DNA of 64,000 bases, from NCBI GenBank assembly GCA_022592445.1, contig JABYQR010000171.1, forward strand, positions 1 to 64,000, in the 5' to 3' direction. The notes under the pieces are model-generated. The model had not been told where the DNA came from. It was given only the letters and a program-made list of their open reading frames with translations, and ran no database searches. The position numbers and the translations under genes were made by a program. Each line of letters begins with the position of its first letter. Within the stretch, counting starts at the first letter, position 1. Source of the stretch: Cytidiella melzeri (Eukaryota; Basidiomycota; Agaricomycetes; Polyporales; Irpicaceae). Shown in pieces: positions 31,851 through 43,713 of the stretch.

Positions 31851-33138
31851 GTACCCTGGTCCCTAATTGTTACCCTGGTCCTTTATTGTTCTATTGTTAC
31901 CCCAGCCCCACAGTCACTCCAGTCCCTAGTGTGGGAACTTGTGCACAGATGTCAAGAACACAGCCCAACTCTATGCAGAGCGGAGGAGTGATGACAGGGA
32001 TGGAGGGACAACGAGCAAACTTGCGTGGACAATGACAATAAGGGAAAAGATGATGATGAGAGATAGAGAGACGACAACGAGGAAGTAGCTATCAATGAGC
32101 TAAAGACCAGGAGGTAGAATCTGAGGTCTTTAGGGAGCTACAGAGTGGGTTTATATACATCTCAGACAAGGACCCCTGGTACCGGGTCTGTACTCCAAAC
32201 ACTGCTGTGGGAACGTATGGTGTGCTATGGTGTGATGTTCTACAATGTTCCACAATGTTCCAGCACCTTCTATGATGTGACCAGTCTGTCACATGTACTT
32301 GATCACATGCAGGAGCCATGTGCCATTGATAAAATAAGATAAGGAAAAGAAAAGGAAAAAGTGTGCATGTTCGTGACAACAGACCATCCAGACACAGTAT
32401 ATATAGTAGACCTTACTCTCCCTAGCTCTGCATCTTGACCTCTCTGCCATTTGCACTGCTAGATGAGTTACTGCATGTAACATAGTATCATGCCTTATTA
32501 ACTCTGTCATTTTGCACTGCTAGTATCTAGCCTCTGTGCCTGCTTGCCTGCTTATCATTGACTTTGACCTCGTTGTCGTCGTTGGAGATCCCTTTCCACT
32601 TCTACCCCACACCCACTCGACCCTTGTTTAGGGTTTATCAGTCTAGCAGCAGTCGCTCCGCGACAGACTTCCATATATGTTAATCAAGGCACATCATAGA
32701 TCACAATGCACACTCAAATGCCAGCAACTACAATACTGAGTGACTTCCTGTAAGCCTTTAGGTCAATGTTTAGGTCAGCTTTTGCAAGTGAGATCTCAGA
32801 TCAGAGCGTGACATTTTCAAAGTCCAATAGCACCCAAAACATGTTGGTGAAACATTGAACACGACCTAAACGTCAAAGTCTGGGTAGGGGGAGGGTACCC
32901 CCCCTACCTAAATGTCTGCTGCAGTTCTAAACTGTGTGGCATAGATTAGCGCTGGCGCTCCTGCCTTGTAAGGCATCCCGCATCACAACATTCATATGCT
33001 TTGGACGTTGGCCATCATATTTCACCAATGCCGGTGCCTGCCTCTTCTCCTCTGTCTTTCCATTCTGTTAAGAGCAAGACAAAATAGGAAGGGACGCAGA
33101 GCTGCAGAGTTCGCGGAGATGCAGAAGCAGTGGAGTGA
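31851..33138. other. Gene-poor repeat-rich spacer
   Basis: No gene is seen. Around 32240-32265 the sequence ACAATGTTCCACAATGTTCC matches, in reverse, part of the gypsy LTRs in this window. A TATA-like TTTATATAC lies near 32149. A degraded LTR of the same broad family is therefore possible. A perfect-looking palindrome GGAGGGTACCCCCCCTACC lies near 32890-32910. A fragment near 32946-32985 looks superficially like a tRNA anticodon arm but lacks a T-loop. Confidence 0.4.
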
Positions 33139-33617
33139 ACAAGGGGTAGTGATGTGCTTGGCCCGGCTTGGCCTGAAAGCCCCGTCTTTGGCCCGGCTCA
33201 GGAGGGCTCTGGCTTACCAAAGGTATGAGCCAGGCCAAAAGCCATTGAAGCCAAGAGGCCAGGTCTTGGCTTTGGCTTGAGCCGGGGCCTCTCACGCAGT
33301 ATTCCCATGCCACAAAGCCTTCAAACACCATAATGGTCGTTTTAGCGCTCATTGTGTATAATAACTGTTGGTGTACTACTCTATCAAACTGTACAGGTAG
33401 TTTTGTAAAGATCACTGTCGTCGTCGTCGAAAATGATATTCCATGCTGTCACATCCTCACCATCCTTGTTCGTAATCTGAGCATCTTCAATCTCCTGTTC
33501 TGTGCGGCTACTTGGCCCGGGAGCCTTGTGGATGAGATCTTGACGGATAGCACACTTGAGGAACTGTAATGCTTCGACGACATCACCCTTCAGTCGCGCC
33601 CGCCTATCAGTAATGGT

Positions 33618-34342
33618 TGTCACAGATTTTCAATGTTTCTACAAGACTTGCCTTACCAGGCAACGGTATTATTGGGAATATTTAAGCGCTTGTCAAGCGC
33701 TTATCCAGCGCTTATCCGGCGTCTATTTAGGCGCTTATCCAGCGCTTATCTGGCGCTTATCAGGCGCCTATTCCGGCGCTTATTCTCAGTGCCTATCAAT
33801 TGATGCGCTGATGCGCCTCCTGTCTCTGATGCGCTGATGCGCTCCTTTCCTTATCTGTGTATCACATGATAGAACTCTCTGGAACATTGTGGAACATGCT
33901 GGAACTATGATGTCATAGTATAGAACATTCCATTAGATGATGTCATAGTTCTTAGAACCTTCTGGAAAAGTCTAGCCTTGTCTTAGAACAAGCTAGAACA
34001 AGTCTAGCCTTGGAGCTGGGTCATGGGGTCAGGTCATGGGGACAATTGCTATTGGTTGATTATTGAAGTGGCACCACTAGGGCATAGGGCATGCTTAGTA
34101 AGGTAGATTACTTCGCTTACTCATGTAGGTATTAGGGGTCTTAAGGTAGTACCTGGGGTCCTCCCCTTCATGTATATATAGAGGCACTCCTGAGGGCATA
34201 TCCCCTCAGTCTTATCCACTCTGTTGATAAAGGACTACCTTGTACTCTCCAGTACTTCGCTCACCACACCTCTTACACTCTATCTCACTATCTCCCCTTC
34301 AAGTTTAACAACTATCTGGTGAGTGTAACCTTAACTGTTACA
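33618..34342 (+). repeat. Chromovirus 1, 5' LTR (725 bp)
   Basis: It starts TGTCACAG and ends CTGTTACA. The U3 part has a cluster of GGCGCTTATCC-type units (about 33685-33785). A TATA box TGTATATATA lies at 34171-34180. Compared with the sister element's LTR it has an extra copy of a 26-bp segment around GATGCGCTGATGCGC (about 33800-33842). Immediately downstream, from 34345, TGGATAAGACTG is the likely tRNA primer binding site; the tRNA is not identified. Confidence 0.95.
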
Positions 34343-34922
34343 TTTGGATAAGACTGCCCCTACTCCCTCACGTCTCTGGACGTGCTGGAGGTTTCTTTCC
34401 CTTTCTTCTAGGTCTTGTGCCTGTGCGTGGGCCCCTTTACAAACCCTCTAGACATAGAGGTAGCCGGACCATAGGCTTTAAGTGGTAGTCATGTCTAGGC
34501 TTTGCCTTGATGTGCACAACTTGAATCACCCTCTCGCCCGACGCTCCTAGAGCTGATCAGAGCAGGGGTTGGCATTATGCCAACATGATGAAAGTGTGCC
34601 TCCCCACAGGCGATAGTGGAGTCTGGTGTCAGACAGCTCGTTATAAGAGCTAGACAACAGGACTAGAAACCCATGAGTGCCTAGGCACGTAGACGGGTAA
34701 CTTGTTCTGGCCGGACTTAGGGTCAGTGTAATACTGATCCGCCAACCATTTGCCGCACGGGTGGAACCGTGACGGAGATCCTATACACTACCGGACCTGG
34801 AGAGAGAGTCCAGGCCGACGCCGGCACTACCCCACGCACACACAGGACCTCTCCTTTATGGAGAATTGTTTCGCACACCGCTGAGCTGACAAGCTCATCA
34901 CACTTTGTCACACACAGTCACC

Positions 34923-35643
34923 ATGCCTCTCTCCCGCTTCATTGCTGCTAGGTCTGGCCGCAAGGCCCCCTACTCTGTCCCTGTCCGCAACGAAGTCACC
35001 GGACTTCAAGAACGCCTCTCAGTCTCCAAGGAGACGCTCGACAAGTTCAAAGATGCTGGCAAGCCTCGCCGGCTCAAGTATCCCGACAACATGGCCTCAG
35101 TTTCTCGACCTCTTGCTCGACATCCACAAGAAGGTCTATCCGGAGAAAGCGCAGGGCCAGATCTTTGCGAAGGAAAAGGATACGTCCACTCCTATGGAGG
35201 TGGACGCTGCGGACAAGAAGAAAAAGAAGAACGAGAAGCGGAACAAGGGCAAGGGCAAAGAGGTGAATTCGACTGAAAAGTCGGAAAAGTTCTGCCACAT
35301 CCATAAGTCGAAAGGACACAATACGGATGAGTGCAACCTCAACGGCCTAAAGAAGAAGCCCGATGAGAAGAAGAAGGATGGGAAGAAGGATGGAAAGTCT
35401 TCGGCGCCGAAGAAGATTCGGGCAGCAGATGCCGAGGACTCGGGAACGGACAGCGAGGCAGAACCCCCTAAGGCCTCGTCGTCTAAGACGAAAAATGTTA
35501 ATACCGCGCGCCTAGAATTGGCGGCTCACATCGAGGAGGTTCCAACGGAAGATGATGAACCTTCGACTCCTCACCCGTCCCCTGACAAGGGTAAAGGGAA
35601 AAAGCCGACCAAGGGCAAGGATTTTTTCCGGAGCGTCATGTGA
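34923..35643 (+). pseudogene. ORF0/gag deletion remnant of chromovirus 1
   Basis: The first 55 codons (from MPLSRFIAARSGRKAPYS) match the start of ORF0 of the sister element. At about 35085-35090 the sequence jumps directly into the gag frame at PTTWPQFLDLLLDIHKKVYP, about two thirds of the way through gag. ORF0 is therefore fused out of frame to the gag C-terminus. The gag part keeps the Lys-rich region and a CX2-type HIHKSKGHNTDEC knuckle and ends at the TGA at 35641-35643. The capsid-forming part is absent. Confidence 0.85.
35622..35628 (+). other. -1 ribosomal frameshift heptamer, chromovirus 1
   Basis: TTTTTTC lies in the gag frame as T TTT TTC, the canonical -1 slippery pattern, 12 nt upstream of the gag stop codon. 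The pol frame is -1 relative to gag and is open across this site. A short inverted repeat (GTCATGTGAC, 35635-35644) follows. The same arrangement is conserved at 48346-48352. Confidence 0.65.
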
Positions 35644-38600
35644 CTCCCTGCGAACATGAACGCTTAGGCCCTGATACCCTCGATCTTTGTACCGTAGATA
35701 CTGTCAAAAATGTAGCGCGTTCAAAGAATTCATTTTTTCTACCGGTTACAATTTGGGTATATGGAAAGAAAGTGCAGGTCGAAGCTCTGGTAGATTCAGG
35801 AGCCACAACCACGTTCATCAGTAAGTCAGTGGTTGAAAGTAACAATCTGGTCACAAATCAACTGGCATCACCGTTTAACGTCATTAACGTCGACGGTACT
35901 CCCAATAAAGATGGTCAAATCACTCACTCAGTACGTGCATACCTAGAAATAGGTTCGCACCGAGCAAGACAACACATGCTCGTCACTGACCTCGGTAGTA
36001 AACAAATGATTATCGGGATGACCTTCTTACGCCGCCACAATCCGGAGATAGATTGGGCAAATGGCGAGTGGAGATTTACCAGATGTCCTGAACTCTGTGC
36101 CCCAAGAGCTCGTAAAAACATCACTGTAACTCAAGAAGAGATCGATGAGCTTGAGTTACCTAAGGGACGTTCGGTGTCAGACAACCTGGACGGAATAGGA
36201 AATGTCGACCCGGACAACCCTCACATCCACTGGATTGACTTAGACGATCCAGAAGACCAAGAAATAGCAGAAATAATCGCTGAACTTTCTGGAAAGGAAG
36301 ACGAGGGCTTTGAAGACGGCTTTGACGAACAAGAGTCCGTCAATTGGAAGCCATTAGTACCGAAATATCTTTGGGAATTTGGTGACGTCTTTTCAAAGAA
36401 AAAATCAGAACGCATGCCGTTACGCAAACCGTACGATCACGCGATCGAATTTGAGGAAGGTGCCTCCCTTCCCAAAGCGGCTAAACTATACCCGCTGTCT
36501 CCAATGGAAAAGAATTCTCTAGATCAATGGATCGAAGAGGAACTCCAAAAAGGTTACATCCGCAAATCGAAAAGTCCGATTGCAGCACCTGTGTTCTTCG
36601 TCAAGAAGAAAGATGGCTCATTGCGACTTGTGCAAGACTACCGAAAACTGAACGACATCACGGTGAAAAACCGGTACCCCATACCTCGCATCAACGATTT
36701 AATCAATTCGTTAAGCAAGGCTAAGGTCTTCTCAAAGATTGATCTTAGATGGGGATACAATAATGTTCGCATCCGAAAGGGTGACGAATGGAAGACGGCG
36801 TTCATCACACACCGTGGTCTTTTCGAAGCCAAGGTGATGTATTTCGGTTTCAGCAACGCACCTGCAACATTCCAAGCCATGATGAATGAAATTCTGAGTG
36901 ATTTGATCTTAGAAGGACATGTCATGGTGTATCTCGACGACATCCTCATCTTCACTGAAGACAAGAAGGAAAACCGTCGCATCACACAGGAAGTGCTCAA
37001 GCGTCTACGCGAGAACGATCTATTTGCCAAACCGGAAAAATGCTTTTTTGAAAAAGATCGCATTGAGTACCTAGGCATGATCATTTCTCACGGACATATC
37101 GAGATGGATCCAGCCAAACTCACCGGAGTTACTGAGTGGCCGCGACCTGAAAAGGTTAAGCAAGTCCAAGCCTTCTTAGGCTTCGCCAATTTCTATCGGC
37201 GTTTCATCAAAGACTTTGCTAAACATGCGAAACCGCTCACTATTCTTACAAAGAAGGACCAATCCTGGATCTGGAAAGATGCTCAGGAACAGGCCTTCCA
37301 AAGTCTGAAACAGGCTTTTACGTCAGCACCCATTCTGAGGATACCAGATGACGAAAACCCTTTCCGTCTGGAAACAGACGCTAGCGACTTTGCTACAGGA
37401 GCGGTATTATCACAACTGGACCCAGCTGACAAGCTGTGGCATCCAGTAGCCTTCTACTCTAAATCACTCAACGTCCATGAACGTAACTATGAGATATACG
37501 ATAAAGAGTTGTTGGCTATTATCCGCGCCCTGGAAGAGTATCGTCAACATCTGGAGGGACATCCGATTACCGTAGAAATATGGTCGGATCACCAAAACCT
37601 GACATATTTCAGGAATGCCCAGAAGCTGACTCGGAGACAAGCGCGATGGGCGTTATACCTCACGCGATTTAATTTCGTGCTCCGGCACAAACCCGGAAGA
37701 CCATGCTTACCGCAGATCCTCTGTCCAGGAGGCCAGATCATGAAGAGGGGGTAAATTCCGATAACGAGGACAAAATTCTCCTTAAACCCGAGTTTTTTGC
37801 CATCTCTGCTATCGAAAACTCTCATGACTCGCCTATCAACGATGATGAAATCCTAAGACGGGTCAAGGAAGCACTCATGAACGACGAAGTTACCAAGGAC
37901 TATCAGCAGTTACTTAACTCTGGTCCTAGGGAGTTCAAGAAATCACTAGAGGAATGGAATTTTGAGAACGGATTACTCCTATACCGTGGAAAAGTCTACA
38001 TCCCCAAAGATCAGAAATTAGATCTGAGACGCCAAATCATCCAGATGCATCACGATTTACCTTCTGCCGGACATCCTGGCAGATGGAAAACGTACGAACT
38101 GATCTCGAGAAACTACTGGTGGCCAGGTTTAACCACTGATGTCAAGAAATACGTGACAGGCTGTGACACATGTCACGGATGAAGACTCGTCCGCAACAGC
38201 CTTATGGACCACTCATCCCTAATCCGGTTCCGGCCGAACCATGGGATATCATGACTGTCGACTTGATTACTCAGTTACCGGAGTCTGATGGCTTCAATGC
38301 TATCTGCGTAGTCGTAGACCGCCTCACCAAAAGGGCGCACTTCTTCCCTATTGTAAACGAGTTCTCGGCAAAAGATCTTGCAGCTCTACTCTATGAGAGA
38401 GTCTGGACCCTTCACGGGTTACCTTTGCAAATCATTTCCGACCGAGGTCCACAATTCGCAGCAGATTTATTCCAGGAATGGTGTAAAATGCTAGGGATAG
38501 AATCTACAATGACTACTGCATATCATCCGCAGACTGATGGTCAAACTGAACGAGTTAATCAAACACTCGAACAGTACCTGCGTTGTTACGTTGATCAACT

Positions 38601-39323
38601 ACATGACGACTGGGCTAGACTGCTCAGTTCGGCTGAGTTCGCATACAACAATGCAGCGCACGAGGGAACTAAGCACTCGCCTTTCTACCTCGAATACGGC
38701 AGACACCCTAGAGCTGGTCCAACGCTCACTAAGGACCTGAAAAGGTCTGACATGAATGACATCATGTGGAACCGCTTGCAAGCTCAAGAGCATGCTAAGG
38801 CGGCGTTACAACTTGCGGCTGAACGCATGAAGTGGTACTATGACAAGCACGTCCAGAAGGTCCCCTTCAACGAAGGCGATCAGGTCATGCTAGATCTGAG
38901 AGACTACCAAAAATCTGGACATAAGCTGTCAGCCAAGTACTACGGCCCATTCAAGATTGCTGAAAAGCTCTCGCCGGTCACATTCAGACTGGAATGGCCC
39001 GAACGTTCACCAAGGATACACCCTGTATTCCATGCAAGCAAGTTGGTACCGTATAACGAACCTGAATTCGAAGGCCAAAAGCTGGAGATGCCTCCGCCAG
39101 ATATCATCGACGGAGAAGAAGAATACGAAGTCGAGAAGATTCTCAAGTCAAGACGTACAGGTCGTGCCAAAAAGCTTCAGTATTACATACGCTGGAAAGG
39201 CTACGGACCAACGACGACACGTGGGAACCTGTAGAAAACATCACGCACGCTCAAGAAGCGATCAAGAAATTCTACGACGATCATCCCCGAGCTATTCGCT
39301 CAGCTACGATTTACTGTGTATAA
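35640..39323 (+). pseudogene. Chromovirus 1 pol (protease, RT, RNase H, integrase, chromodomain), frameshifted
   Basis: The domain order is aspartic protease (LVDSGATTTFIS, about 35790), reverse transcriptase with YLDDILIF (about 36930), RNase H (LETDASDFATGAVL, about 37375), zinc-binding and DDE integrase (TVDLITQLPESDGF; IISDRGPQFAADLF) and a C-terminal chromodomain (LQYYIRWKGYG). RT before integrase plus a chromodomain defines a chromovirus. Relative to the sister copy there are three single-base losses: near 37697 (after RNase H), near 38176 (in the integrase CX2C, which reads CDTCHG then a stop) and near 39210 (within the chromodomain). Protease to RNase H is still one open frame to 37754. 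Confidence 0.92.
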
Positions 39324-39545
39324 GTCACGAACAACACACCAAGGATCATCCACGATCCAATGACGCAACCGAGGAGGGTACGGACTAGACTACCATCAGC
39401 CAATGAGGTGTGAACCCCGTCAGGGGCGTCGGTAGAAGCCGCTAGAGTCACTCGGAATGCTTAGGCACCCTCTTGACAATGGTGAAAAAGTGGACTCAAT
39501 GACCAAGGTGTTCGTTCAAAACTCTTTGCACGGAGTTCAAAGCAA
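39324..39545 (+). other. Chromovirus 1, 3' untranslated region
   Basis: Non-coding element sequence between the pol stop codon and the polypurine tract, matched by the sister element at 44426-44648. Confidence 0.6.
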
Positions 39546-39558
39546 GAAGGGGGGGTAA
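39546..39558 (+). other. Polypurine tract, chromovirus 1
   Basis: AGAAGGGGGGGTAA abuts the 3' LTR and is the expected plus-strand primer site for reverse transcription. Confidence 0.85.
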
Positions 39559-40283
39559 TGTCACAGATTTTCAATGTTTCTACAAGACTTGCCTTACCAG
39601 GCAACGGTATTATTGGGAATATTTAAGCGCTTGTCAAGCGCTTATCCAGCGCTTATCCGGCGTCTATTTAGGCGCTTATCCAGCGCTTATCTGGCGCTTA
39701 TCAGGCGCCTATTCCGGCGCTTATTCTCAGTGCCTATCAATTGATGCGCTGATGCGCCTCCTGTCTCTGATGCGCTGATGCGCTCCTTTCCTTATCTGTG
39801 TATCACATGATAGAACTCTCTGGAACATTGTGGAACATGCTGGAACTATGATGTCATAGTATAGAACATTCCATTAGATGATGTCATAGTTCTTAGAACC
39901 TTCTGGAAAAGTCTAGCCTTGTCTTAGAACAAGCTAGAACAAGTCTAGCCTTGGAGCTGGGTCATGGGGTCAGGTCATGGGGACAATTGCTATTGGTTGA
40001 TTATTGAAGTGGCACCACTAGGGCATAGGGCATGCTTAGTAAGGTAGATTACTTCGCTTACTCATGTAGGTATTAGGGGTCTTAAGGTAGTACCTGGGGT
40101 CCTCCCCTTCATGTATATATAGAGGCACTCCTGAGGGCATATCCCCTCAGTCTTATCCACTCTGTTGATAAAGGACTACCTTGTACTCTCCAGTACTTCG
40201 CTCACCACACCTCTTACACTCTATCTCACTATCTCCCCTTCAAGTTTAACAACTATCTGGTGAGTGTAACCTTAACTGTTACA
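39559..40283 (+). repeat. Chromovirus 1, 3' LTR (725 bp)
   Basis: It has the same length as the 5' LTR and no difference was seen by eye, including the 26-bp duplication. The TATA box is at 40112-40121. Confidence 0.95.
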
Positions 40284-43200
40284 ATGGTGAGGCCTCCTTG
40301 CGAGAATGCCCGCTCGCTTGAGACAGATGTTGCTTGGATGGCGAGATAGTCCCGTGCAAGGGAAGTCCATACAGTCCAGCGTGACATCTGAAGCTGCAGA
40401 AATGCAAGTCAATTAGTATGACGCGCAAAGACAAAAAGATTGAAGTACTTACTCCCCAGAACCGTACCACGGTCATGCCCTCCGGAACAACCTCCGTCGA
40501 GTTGAGGTACTCATGGAATTCAGCCTTCCATGGGCAGGATATTGGCTGCTCCCGCTCTGAAGTCAGCGAGCCTTGAGAGTTTGGTTCGTCTTTGTCTTTG
40601 CTGTCGGACAAGCTAAAGAGAAGCTTTTGAGAATGCGAACTTGACTGGTTTGTGCGCTTCGGTGGTGGCCCTTCGCCAAAGAGTTTCTTGTGACGTTGTT
40701 TGAACTACGTGATTGCTCAATGCGCCGTATTCATTAGTCTTGAAAAATGCACGTACGACTTTTCCCATGAGGTCCTCTGCTTCCTGGCGGAGATCCGAGT
40801 CCCAGTGCTTTTGAAAATGAGCACCCTTCTCATTCGGATTGAGGTCTGTACATTCAATGGTAATAAGCAGGAGCATCAGCGATGGCACCGATGACTCGGA
40901 GAAAGACAGAGACTTACATATGCAGACAATATAAGCGTCCGACTTCTCTGTTTTGTTATAGTACTTCTCTATTTTTGCTGCACCAGACTCGAGGGCTGCA
41001 GCAAAACCAGTGTATTTGGGACGCACAATGCGTGAATGCCATGCTTTATGAAGGGCCTCAAGCGCAGGAATAGCAAGGTAGAGAGACGGCGTGGTGTCGG
41101 ATGAGAAGGCTTGTTGTGCAGAGTCAGCATACTACAAAATGGAAGTTAGTGAGCACACATGATAGTGAAAGATGCGAAGGACACTTACAGTCATGAGCGC
41201 GAGGAGATCTCTCGCGCGGCTCCACTCGCTATCGGAAAGTCGAAGGCTGTCAATCTTGGCTCGTTTGTCAAGATTCTCTTCCTCTCGCGCGATTTCATAT
41301 ACAAAGGTATTGACGTGCTTCAAATGTTCACCGTGAGCGTTGAGTACTATGTCATGCTTATAAACACCTGATGAGACATACCTTCTGTAATGAATGCGCG
41401 CAGATGAGCATTGTATACGTCAAGGACCAGCAAACCTTCATATCCAGCAGTAATTGAAGAGGACGTGTTGCGCCTGCCTGGGTTTAAATAGCACGGAAAA
41501 GCTCCTTCCGTTTTGCTGAGGATCGTTCCTATAGGTACCCAATGAGATGTTAGCGTCTGAGACAAGAACCACAATATGAACCCACCTTCACTACGATGGC
41601 ACGGATTACGCCAATTATGTCACGAGCTCCAGCGGCACCACCAGTTCGTGCAACATTGAGATGCGTCTCTGGGTGTGCAGGGTCGAAATGCGGAGTTTTA
41701 CTATACTCTGTGATGAAGTCCTGCGTTGCAAGGTTAACGACATGACCAAGGCAGCTAGCAACGTCACGAGTAAGTACAAAACTGTATGTACCAGTTAGAA
41801 AAGCGTACCCAAGATGACGCTCATCATAGTCCCATAATTGTCCTAACTTGACGCAAAATTGCTGCGCAAACTCGCGTAGCACAGTGCCGTTGTTGCCCGC
41901 GTTGTCGGTAGTCATCCTGCCAGTCTGAGTATTGTCGTAGGGTTCAAAGCAGAAGTCACGAAGAATTGAGGGAACTGACCTTCTCGGTAATTTCAAGCCG
42001 TTTGGTGACCTTGAATAGAGTTTGTCCGAGGTGTACACCGTGGTGAGCGTTATTCAAACGCACAAACCCAAGAAGAGTGTTCTTGAGTTCCCACATCCCG
42101 GCAATATCTTTGTCAATCCAGTGCCCAGTGACACCAAAGTATGCGTCAATGTTATCGGCTTGCCACGCGTCGGCAGTCATACTGACAAGTCCCTTCGCAG
42201 CCTAGTGTTACAGAAATAAGCATGGTGACAGCGGGCAATGATCTCAGTGTACGTACCTTGAGTCTCTCTTTGAGAGTGTTCATCTGCTCATGAAACTGCG
42301 CAATGATCTCTGCTCTTGATGCCTTGCAATCCGGAATTGGAACAGTTTTGTTGGCTCTTGCAACGATCTGGATCATCTTTTGATACTCTGGGTACTCGAG
42401 CGCAGAGATAGGCTGTGAATGAGCGTTAGCCTGTACTCCGACAAAACAAAAATAGCAAGATTCACACCTGGTCTGTTGCAGCGATCCACTGAATAGCGGC
42501 ACGCCGATATGCAGCATCTGAGTATGAGACGACTTGCTCAGGCTTCGGGAGCTCGCGAAGATGAGCATCCAAAGTCTGCTGCTGTTCTCTGATGTTTCTC
42601 TCTTCCTCCTTACTCTTCTTGACGTCGCGTGGGAGTTTTGACTGGAATGAATTTGCGAGAGCCCATTCGTGATATTGAGCCTGTTTTCCGAGTTGTCAGT
42701 CAGCTCAATGCAATAGCAAAGCGAGATGTAGTGTTGCCTCACCTTATGCATAGCCTCGAGATGGCGTCGCAGGGTAGTGGACTCATTTACAATGAGTTTC
42801 TGCTCTCTGTTGTGATATGTACTGTTAGTGCCAGCTTGAACATCATGGTAGACTGAAGCAACACAGACCTACACAGCTTACACTTGCGACGTGCTTTTGA
42901 ACCTTGTAGAGTCTCCGGGGCACCAAAGAATTGAGCGATATCCTTCGAGCGCTCCGTAAACTCTGGTCTCGACGGCCGAATCGGCTGGACTTTAGTGTCG
43001 GCAAGGATACCCTGCGCATCAACGGGCTCAGGCTCCTTGGCACGACGAGCTGTGAAGAGATGAGTATACTATCTTGCTCTGCTACCGATGTCACTCACCT
43101 TTTTTTCTTTGACCTTTCTGCTTTGTAGCTTTGATTTCCGTGACTTCCTCCACATCGGAATTGGACTCAGAGCCACTGCCGGAGTTCTCGCTGTATGCCT

Positions 43201-43713
43201 CATCTATTGCTACTGCTTTCCCTGCATAAAGTAAGTCAGTAAAGATACAGCGAACAGAACACATCACGCACGTTTACCAGCGCTGCGTAATCCAGAAGTC
43301 TTGGCGTTCTCCGTAGCTGCATTGAGCTGTGCAGAGGACGAGGAAGACTGCGCGGAAACCTCCTTTGCAGCCCTTCTTATGCGCAGTTCCTCAGCCGTTC
43401 TTGCTCGGTCTTCCTCAGCGCGTCTCGCATTGTCTTCGTTGGCTTTCTTGAAATTTGCTATAGCCTGCACTTGAAAGGGCAATGACGGCTTTGCAGTATT
43501 ATCTGCATCAGTAAGCCTAGTTGTTGCTTTGGCGGAACGTGTCGGGCGAGCAGCAGTAGTAGGGGCGGATGCTGAATTGTCCTTAGCAGAGTGAGAGGAC
43601 ATGGTGTACAGCCGGCAGATTACTCACAAGGAATGTTGCCTATAAATACCCTCAGAGTCCCGGCCGTCACATTCCTGGCGGTGATGTAGCCAATGGCCAA
43701 GACAAAGGCCACG

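Larger units (their letters stand above)
33618..40283 (+). mobile_element. Ty3/gypsy chromovirus 1, internally deleted
   Basis: It has identical-looking 725-bp LTRs and the 5-bp target duplication ATGGT at 33613-33617 and 40284-40288. The internal region is 5216 bp, against 6913 bp in the sister element at 43714-52024. The difference is essentially one deletion removing most of ORF0 and the N-terminal two thirds of gag. Pol carries three further 1-base lesions. The element is plus-strand, opposite to its hAT host gene. Confidence 0.95.
33384..43602 (-). pseudogene. hAT transposase, interrupted by a gypsy element
   Basis: The coding region runs from ATG at 43602 to the stop at 33384, with about ten introns and with 33618-40288 being foreign. 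The N-terminus is Ala/Arg/Glu-rich. A BED-type zinc finger follows (CKLC, then LRRHLEAMH across an intron near 42850-42750). Catalytic-core landmarks are SMTADAWQADN (about 42180), MTTDNAGNNGT (about 41910) and CLGHVVNL (about 41755). The C-terminal dimerisation region begins SLARDYLAI...SSERAFSQGG just right of the insertion and continues TDRRARLKGDVVEALQFLK at 33613 and leftwards. The insertion splits this last exon and would terminate the protein early. Exons right of it appear open, so inactivation is probably due to the insertion alone. A TATA-like sequence (TATTTATAG, minus, about 43643) remains close to the start. Confidence 0.85.

Noticed and set aside
32941..32990. tRNA-like fragment with an anticodon-arm-like CTGCCTTGTAAGGCA
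   Set aside because: No T-loop (GTTCRA) follows, the D-arm is poor and no acceptor stem closes, so it is not called a tRNA gene.
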